The notes under the pieces: model-generated
What the model was told of the DNA's origin: nothing
The model's input: only the letters and a program-made list of their open reading frames with translations
The model's database searches: none
Shown here: positions 8,091 through 17,000 of the stretch, in pieces
Layout of the letters: each line of letters begins with the position of its first letter
Position numbering within the stretch: the first letter of the stretch is position 1
Position numbers and translations under genes: made by a program
From: Streptomyces sp. AV19
GTDB taxonomy: Bacteria > Actinomycetota > Actinomycetes > Streptomycetales > Streptomycetaceae
Assembly (NCBI RefSeq): GCF_015999245.1
Contig: NZ_JAEAMR010000022.1
Coordinates: 637,991 to 701,990, forward strand
DNA length: 64,000 nt
Direction of reading: 5' to 3'

Positions 8091-11000
8091 GATGGCGGGC
8101 AATCGCTTCCGGGGTTCGCAGGGTGAACAGGTCACGGATCGTGACCACGGGACCGTACTCCCGGCGGAGCAGCCCGATCAGCCGCACCGCCAGCATGGAG
8201 TGTCCTCCGAGGGACACGAAGTCGCTCACCGCGCTCACCTCGTCGTCGTCGAGGTCCAGTGCCTCGGCGAAGAACTCGCACACCACGGCCTCGGTCTCCG
8301 TCTCCGGGCCGCGCTCCCCCGCCGTCGTCAGCGCTCCCAGCGGCCTGGCCTCCGGAAGCGCCTTGATGTCGGCTTTCCCGTTCACCGTCAACGGAATGCT
8401 GTCGACCTGGGCGTAGTGCGTCGGGCGCAGGAAGTCCGGCAGCCCGGCGACCGCTTCGGCGGCGACCGCCGCCAGGCCGGCGCCGTCGAGGACGAGGTAG
8501 GCGGCGAGCCGGTACGCGCCGTCGGCCTGCGGGTCGGGCTGGGCGACCGCGGCGGCGAACCGCACCGCCGGGTGCGCGGCGAACGCGGCCTCGACCTCGC
8601 CGAGTTCGACCCGGTGCCCCCGGATCTTGACCTGCTGGTCGGTGCGGCCCAGGTACGTCAGGTTGCCGTCGGGCCGCCGGAGCACCAGGTCGCCGGTGCG
8701 GTACATGCGCTCGCCGGGCGCGCCGAACGGGCACGCGACAAAGCGGTGCGCGGTCTGGGCGGGCTGTCCGAGGTAGCCGCGCGCGATGCCGATGCCCGAC
8801 ACGTACAGCTCACCGGGAACGCCGTCCGGCAGGGGCCGCAGCCACGGATCCAGCACGTACACGTCCGTGTTGTCGATGGGCCTGCCCACCACCGGGTCCT
8901 GGCACTCGAAGGTGCCGACGCCGAGGGTGTTGATGGTGTACTCGGTGGGTCCGTACAGGTTGTAGCCGGCTGTCCCCTCCGTCGCGGCGAGGCGCCGCCA
9001 CAGGGCCGGGGTGACGGCCTCGCCGCCGAGAAGCACCAGCGCGGGGCGCCGGGCCGGGTTGTCGAGCAGGCCCTGGGCCACCAGTTGCTGCGCGTAGGTC
9101 GGGGTCACGTTGATGACGTCGATGCCGTGATCGAGGCAGTATTCGACCAGTCCGGGCGCGTCGCGGCGCAGTTCCTCGTCGCAGATGTGCACTTCGTGGC
9201 CGTCGGCGAGCCACAGCAGTTCCTCCCACGACATGTCGAACGCGAACGACACGGTGTGGGCTATGCGGAAGACGCGGTGGTCGTGCTCCGCGAGGACCGG
9301 CTCGAAGACGCGGCGCTGATGGTTGATCAGCATGTTGGTGAGCCCGGCGTACTCGGTCACCACGCCCTTGGGCTTTCCGGTCGAGCCGGAGGTGTAGATC
9401 GTGTACGCGGGGTGCCGCAGGCGGTCGGGGTCGTCCGGCGTGAACGTCACGAACGGCCCGGCCTCGGGCAGGGGTCGGTCCAGCTCGATCAGGTCGCCGG
9501 TCAGCCGGGGCGATACGGCGCTCACCGTGAGGATCACGTCCGGGCGGGCGTCCGCGACGATCGCGGCGATCCGCTCGTCCGGGTGGTCCAGCTCCAGCGG
9601 CACGTACGCGGCGCCGACGCGCAGCACGGCGAACAGCGCCACGATCGAGTCGAGGGAGCGCGGGATCGCGAGGCCCACGGTCGTCCCGGGGCCGAGGCCC
9701 CGCCGGGCGAGCACGCCCGCCACCGTCCGGCTGCGGCCTTGGAGTTCGGCGAAGGTCATGGTCCTGCCGTGGGCGACGAGCGCGACCCGCCGCGGATCGC
9801 GGTCCGCCGCCCGGTCGAACCGGTCGACGACGGTGTCCGTGCCGATGTCCGTGCGTCCGGCGGGCTCGGGGGCCCGCCCGAGGCCCGGCAGCGCGCCGAG
9901 CGGGCCGGTGGACCGGGCGAGGCCGTCGAGCACGCGCAGGTAGTCGTCGAGGAGACGACGGGCGCCCGCGGTGTCGTCGTCGCGGTGTTCCAGCTTGACG
10001 GCGATCCGGTCGCCGGGCGTGACGACCCAGGTGAACGGGTAGTGGGTGGAGTCGTCGGCCTTCACCGAGGTGATGCCGTGCCGGGCGTTCATCTCGGCGA
10101 ACGCGTCCATGTCCAGGAAGTTCTGGAGCACGAAGAGGTTGTCGAACAGGGTGTCGTGCCCGGCGGCCCGCTGGATCTCGCCGAGGCCGAGGTGCTCGTG
10201 CTCCATCGCCTCGACCCTGGCGGCCTGCACGGCCGACAGGTACTCCCGGACGGTGTCGCCCGGCCGGGCCCGCGTCCACATGGGCACGGTGTTGAGCAGC
10301 ACGCCGACGACGCCGTCCAGCCCCTCGCCGTCCCGGCCGGAGACGGTCACGCCGAACACGGCGTCACCGCGGCCCGTGCGTGCGCCGAGGAGGAGGCCGA
10401 ACGCGCCGGTCAGCACCGAGTTCAGCGTGACGCCGTGCGCCTTGGCCGTGTCCCGCAGGAGGTCCGACTGCTCGGCGGAGAGCGTGTGGACGAGCGCGTG
10501 CGGCAGGTCGTCCGGGAGGGACGGCGACGGTCCGGCGAGCAGGGTCGGGCCGGACAGGCCCGCGAGGTGCCCGGCCCAGAAGCGTTCGGACCCGGCGGGG
10601 TCCTTGGCGGCGAGCGCCCGGGCGTGGTCCTCGAAGCCCGGCGTGGCCGGGACCGGGGCGGGCAACTCGCCCGCGAGGACGGCCTGATAGGCGTCGAACA
10701 GGTCCCGCAGCACGATCTCGCGGGACCAGCCGTCCCACAGCAGCAGGTGGTAGCTGAGCAGCAGGCCGTCGCGGCCGCCGGGCAGGCGCACCACGGTCAG
10801 CCGGATCAGCGGCGGTTCACCCGGGTCGAAGCCCGTGGCGCGGTCGAGGGCGCGCAGTTCGTCCACGTCCGCGTCCGTCGCCAGGGCGACCGTGCGGACG
10901 CCTACGCGCCGGCCCGCCTTGAGGACCTGGACGGGGTTTCCGTCGCCGTCGGCGGTGAAGCCGGCGCCCACGACCGGGTGCCGCGCGATCACGTACGCCA

Positions 11001-14000
11001 TCGCCTCGGACAGCGCGTCGGCGTCCAGGCGCCGGTCGAAGGCGAACCAGCTCTGCGCGACGTAGTGTCCGGCCGGACCCGCCATCTGGGCCTGGAAGTA
11101 CAGGCCCCGCTGGAGCGGGGTGACCGGTGCCGTGCGCTCGGCCCCCGCGGCGGCGTCCGCGATGTGTTCCAGCGCGTTCCGCCAGTGCTCGGTGATCTCG
11201 TCGGGAATGCCCTCGGCGAGGGTGAAGGCCGCCCGCAGGCCGCCGGTGGCGTCGTCGAGCCACGCGTTGACCTCGACGGCGTACGGGCTGCCCTGGCCGC
11301 CGCCGGTGATGTGCACCGCCTGTGACTCGCTGCCCCGGCCGAGGTAGTTGAACAGCACCTGCGGGCGGGCGGTCAGCAGCGGGGCCGTCTGCGGGTTGAG
11401 GTACCTGAGCCGGCCGTAGGCGACGTGCCCGCGCTCGTCCGGCTGGCGTTCGGCGACCTCGCGCGCCGCGGCGACGGGGTCGGTGTGCGCGGTGAGCCGT
11501 ACGGGCGCGATGGAGGTGAACCAGCCGACCGTGCGGGTGTAGTCGTGGTCCTCGAGGACGGGGACCCGGCCGTGCCGCTCCAGCTCGATCGCGAGGTCGG
11601 TGGGCGACGGCTGGATGTGGGTCAGCGCGGTGCGCAGCGCGCCGCACAGCAGCTCGGTGAGCCCGACGCCGAGCGCGACGGGGGCGGTACGCGTCACGCG
11701 GTCGCTCACGTCGGGCGCGAGGGCGACCGTGGTCTCGCGCGGCCCCTCGACCGCGGTCAGCAGCGCGGGTGCTCGGAGTGTGGTGACCCAGTGCCCGAGG
11801 TCGCCGGCGTCCTGGGCGGCCTGGAGTGCCAGTGCTTCGGCGTACTCGGCGTAGGAGGTGGTCGGCGGCGCCAGGGCCTCCCCGCGCAGGGCGGTGGCCA
11901 GGTCGTCCAGGAGGACCAGCCAGGACACCGAGTCGACGGCGAGGTGGTGCACGGTGACCACCAGGGTCCGGCTCGCCTCCAGCCATGAGAACGCGACGAC
12001 GTCCCCGGATCCGGGATCGAGCCGTCCGGCGGCCTCGTTCGCGGCGGCCGTCGCGTCGGCCGCGTCCGCCGGGACGACGGTGACCTGCCGGGCGGCTTCG
12101 GTGCGCAGGGTCCACACGCCGTGCTCGACGCGCAGCCGCAGCCGGAGGGCCGGGTGCGCGGCCACGACGGCGTCCGCGGCGCGCGCGGCGTCGGCGAGGC
12201 CGGTGCCCTCGGGGGCCGTCAGTGTCCTGGCCTGGGCGAACCGGGCGAGCGATCCGCCCAGTTCGCGTTGGCGCAGGATGATCGGCGTCGGTGTCACCGG
12301 TCCGTCCTCGCGGCGGGCGGGTGCGGGCGTGGCGGCCTGCGCCGTGCGCGTACCCAGGTGCTCGGCGAGCAGGCGCGGCGTCCTCAGCAGGAACACGTCC
12401 CGGGGCGAGATCGACAGGCCGAGCGCCCGGGCCCGGTTGATCACGGTGATGGCGACGATGCTGTCGCCTCCGGCCCGGAAGAAGTCGGTGTCGCCGTCGA
12501 CGGCGGAGCCGGGCAGCGCCTCGGTGAAGACGCCGACCAGCGCGGCGAGCGCGGAACCACTCGCGGCCGCCGGGGTGTTGTTGTCGTCCTGTGCGGCGCG
12601 CTCGGCCAGGGCCTTGCGGTCCAGCTTGCCGTTGACCGTCAGCGGCAGGGCGTCGACCGTCAGCACCCGGCCCGGCACCATGTGCACGGGCAGCTTCGCG
12701 GACAGGAGGCCGGCGAGGTCGCCGGGCACCCGGCCCACGACGTGCGCGACGAGGTGGTCGCCGCTGTCGGCCACGGTGACGGCCGCGTCGACGACGCCGT
12801 CGAGTGCCCTGACCGCGGACTCCACTTCGCCGAGCTCGATACGGAAGCCCTTGAGCTGCACCTGGTCGTCGGCGCGCCCGGTGAACTCCAGCTCGCCGTC
12901 GAGCGTGCGGCGGGCGAGGTCGCCGGTGTGGTACATCCGGGAGCCGTCGCCGGCGAACGGGTTCGCCACGAACCGGGACGCGGTGAGCCCCGGCCTGCCG
13001 AGGTAGCCGAGCGACACCTGGTCGCCGGCGACGTAGATGGCGCCCACCCGGCCCGGCGGCACCGGCCGGAGGCGGTCGTCGAGCAGGTGGGTGACCAGGC
13101 CGGGGATCGGACCGCCGATCGGGCTGGCGTCGTCCCCGGGTCCGAAGTCCTCGTCGGTCAGCACCCGGTGGGTGACGTGGACGGTGGTCTCGGTGATGCC
13201 GTACATGTTGACCAGCTCGGGCGAGCGGGTGCCGTGCCGCCCGACCCAGCCGCGCAGCCGTCCGGGGTCCAGCGCCTCGCCTCCGAAGATGATCCGGCGC
13301 AGTGCCGGGAGCGGCTCGCCGGCGTGCCGGTCGGCCTCGGCGAACTGGTAGAACGCCGACGGGGTCTGGTTGAGCACGGTCACTCCGCGCTCGCGGACCA
13401 GCCGGTGGAAGTCGGCCGGGGAGCGGGTCAGCGCGTACTCCGGCACCAGCAGTTCACCGCCGTGCGCCAGCGCGCCCCACAGTTCCCAGACCGCGAAGTC
13501 GAAGGAGAAGGAGTGGAACTGGACCCACACATCGTGCGGGCCGAAGTCCATGTCCTGCCGCGTGTTGGCGAGCAGGGTCACCACACTGGAGTGCGGGACG
13601 ACGACGCCCTTGGGCCGGCCGGTGGATCCGGAGGTGTAGATCACGTACGCGGGGTCGTGCCGGCCGGTCGCGGGCGCGGGCACGGTGGTGTCCCGCTGCG
13701 GTTCGTCCCCCTGGACGAGGACGCGGGCCGGGACGCCCACGCGGGCCAGGAGCCCGGTGAAGCGGTCCCGCTGTTCGCGGTCGACGAGGACGGCCTGGGG
13801 GGCGGCGTCGGCGAGGATGTACTCCAGGCGCTCGTCCGGGTACGCCAGGTCCAGCGGTACGTACGCGCCGCCGGCGGTGACGGTCGCGACCAGGGCGACG
13901 ACCTGCTCCAGGGAGCGCGGGACGGCGACGGCGACCCGTTGGCCGGGGGCGACACCGGCCGCGCGCAGGGCCGAGGCCAACTGGTTCTTCGCGTCCGCCA

Positions 14001-17000
14001 GTTCGCCGTAGGTCAGTGACCGGGTACGGCCGTCGAGGCCGCATTGCGTGACGGCGGTGGCGGCCGGGTCGCGGTGCGCCGCGGCGTCGAAGAGCGCGCC
14101 CAGGGTCGTCGGGGCACTGTGTGTTCCCGGGGGGCGGCCCCCCGGGAACACACAGTGCGGAAGCCGGTCGTTCCCGGGCGTCAGGTCGTCGACCAGGGCG
14201 TCCGGCCGGGTGAGCAGGCCGGTGAGGGCCGAGGCGAACGTGTCCAGGATCGCCCGGGCGCTCGTCTCCCGCAGCAGTTCGCCGTCGTAGATGAGGTTGA
14301 AGCGCGGACGGGCGTCGGCTGTGCGCTCCACCACCAGCGTCAACGGGTAGTGCGGGGCGCCCTCGTTGACGATGCCGGTGACGACCAGTGTGTCGCCGGG
14401 CCTCCGCAGACCGTCCACGTCGGTCGCGACGTCGAACACCACCAGGGTGTCGAACAGGGAGCCGGCGCCGGCCAGGCGGCCGGTCCTCGCCAGCGAGACG
14501 TGCTGGTGCGGCAGCACGGCGCTCTGGTGCTCGCGCACCGAGGCGAGCAGGTCGTGCGCCGTGGTGGCACCGGTCCACCGGGCGCGCACGGGAACGGTGT
14601 TGATGAACAGGCCCACCATGTCCTCGATGCCGGGCACCTCCGCGTCGCGCCCGGACACCGTGGAGCCGAACACCACGTCCCTGCCGTGCAGGATGCCGCC
14701 CAGCGTCACCGCCCAGGCGCTGTGCACGGCCACGCTCAGCGGCACGCCGGCCGAGCGGACGGCCGCGTCGATGTCGTCCCCGGTCTCCACGGCGGTGTCG
14801 GCGAACCGGTCGGACGGGGTGTGGCCCTCGGCGACCAGCGAGGGGCCGGGCAGCCCGGCGAGTTCCTCGCGCCACACCCGGTCGCTCTCGTCGTCGTCGC
14901 GTCCGGCGAGCCAGTGCACGTAGTCGGGGAAACCGCCGAGCGGGTACACGGTCCCCGGCGCGTGGTACTCGGCCAGCAGCGCGCGGAGCATCGGCGGCAC
15001 CGACCAGCCGTCGGCGATGATGTGGTGCACGGTCTGCACCAGGACGTTCCGGCCGGAGCCCGCGCGGATCAGTGTGTACCGCATCAGCGGGCCGGTGGCC
15101 AGGTCGAATCCGGCGCGGCGGTCGCGCTCGGCGTGGGCGCGGATCTCGTCGTCGGTGATGCCGGGGCGGTCCAGCGTGGTGAAGGGCGCCTCGGCGCCGC
15201 TCTCCAGGACGGAGACCACCCGGCCGTCGGCGAGGGCCGTGAAGCGCGCGGCCAGGTTGGGGTACAGCGTGAGCAGCCGGGTGGCCGCCGCCGCGAGCCG
15301 GCCGGCGTCCACCTCGCCGTCCAGCGCCAGCAGTTGCTGCTCGACGTAGGTGCCCGCGGAGTCGCCGTCGAAGACCGAGTGGAAGTACAGGCCCTCCTGC
15401 AACGGGGTCAGCGGCAGGACGTCCCGCAGCGCCGGGCCGTCCAGGGCGTCGACGTCGGCCTGCGTGAGCGGCACCAGGGGGAAGTCGCCGGGCGAGTGGC
15501 CGCCTTCGTCGAGCGCGGCGAGGCCGGCGAGGGCTTCCCGGAAGTACGCGCCGAGCGTCGTGACGTCCTCTTCGGTGAACATCCCGTCGGGCCAGGAGAT
15601 GGTGGTGACCAGCTCGTACTCGCCGGCCGGGGCGGCGGGTTCGGCGATCGCGTTGAACTCCAGGGCGCGCGGCAGGCGCATCCCCGGGTCGCGCTTCTCG
15701 CCCAGCTGGCCGGTCGGCCCGGTGAGTTGCCAGTCGCCGGACGCGCCCGCGTCGAAGCGGCCCAGGTAGTTGAACAGCACCTGCGGCGCCGGCGCGTCGA
15801 ACGCGGCACCGGCCAGGTATCGCAGGGCGCCGTAGGAGAGGCCGTTGCCCGGCACCCGGGCGAGGTCGTCCTTGACCGCCTTGAGGGCGGCGGCCAGGTA
15901 TGCGGGCGCGGTGAAGCCGGCGGCTTCTTCACCAGGGGCGCCGGGGTCCACGGTCACCGGGAACAGGGTGGTGAACCAGCCGACGGTCCGCGACAGTTCC
16001 GGCTCGAAGCCGGCGCTGTCCGCCACGAACCGCCCTTCGCGGCCATGGCCCTCCAGTTCGATGTGCGCGAACGTCTGGTCCTGCCCGAGGCCGCGGCGCC
16101 ACCGGGCGAGGGTGACGGCGAGCGCGGTCAGCAGCACGTCGTTGACGCCCGCGTGGAACTTCGCGGGGATCTCGCCCAGCAGCGCGGCCGTGACCTCGGG
16201 GCCGGCCGTGACGGTCCGGACCCGCTCCCGCGCGACGGTGTCGCCGTCGGACAGCGCGCGCCTGCCCACCGGCCGGTCCGCTCCCGGCAGCGGCTGCCCG
16301 TAGTGGGCGCGGTCGGCGTCGAACGCCGCGCGCTCCAGCAGCTGCGTCCAGCGCCGGAACGACGTGCCCACCGGGGGCAGCTCGATGGGCGCGCCGGAGG
16401 CGAACTGCCGCCACGCCGTGGCCAGGTCCTCCATCAGGACCCGCCAGGACACCCCGTCGATCACCACGTGGTGGACGACCACGACCAGTTGGCGGGCCGC
16501 GCGGCGCCAGACGGCGCGCAGCATCACGCCGTCCGCCGGGTCGAGTCCGCCGGTGGCGAGCGCGACGCACTCGTCGAGCGGCCGGTCGCTCTCCTGCCAC
16601 CGGGCGGCGGCCCCGTCCGCCGCCGGGATGTCGAAGCCCCAGCGGTCGCCGCGCACGAGCCTGGCGCGCAGCATGGCGTGCCGGCCGGTCACGGCGGCGA
16701 GGATCGCGTCGAGCGCGTCGGCGGTGAGGGCCTCGGGGGTGTTCAGCACCACCGACTGCACGAAGCCGTCGATCGCGTCCGTGGTTTCGCCGAGCCACTG
16801 CACGATGGGCGATCCCACGACGGATCCGGTCGGTACGTCGCCGTGGTCCGCGCCGGAGACGTCCTCCCGGCCCGCCACCGCGGCCAGCGCCCCCAGGACG
16901 CTGTGGGTGAAGATCTGCCGGGCCGTGACGTGGAGTCCCGCGTCGCGCAGCGCGCTCAGCAGGGAGATGGCCAGGATGCTGTCCCCGCCCAGCTGGAAGA

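Noticed and set aside
7396..11325. A 1309-codon plus-strand open frame opposite cchH
   Set aside because: Long open antisense frames are expected in GC-rich NRPS DNA. It has no domain-like composition and the minus strand encodes recognised domains throughout.
14114..14158. The cchH palindrome read as an ordinary transcription terminator
   Set aside because: It lies within an uninterrupted coding frame with essential domains on both sides, so complete termination there would abolish the synthetase. Reported as an insertion instead.
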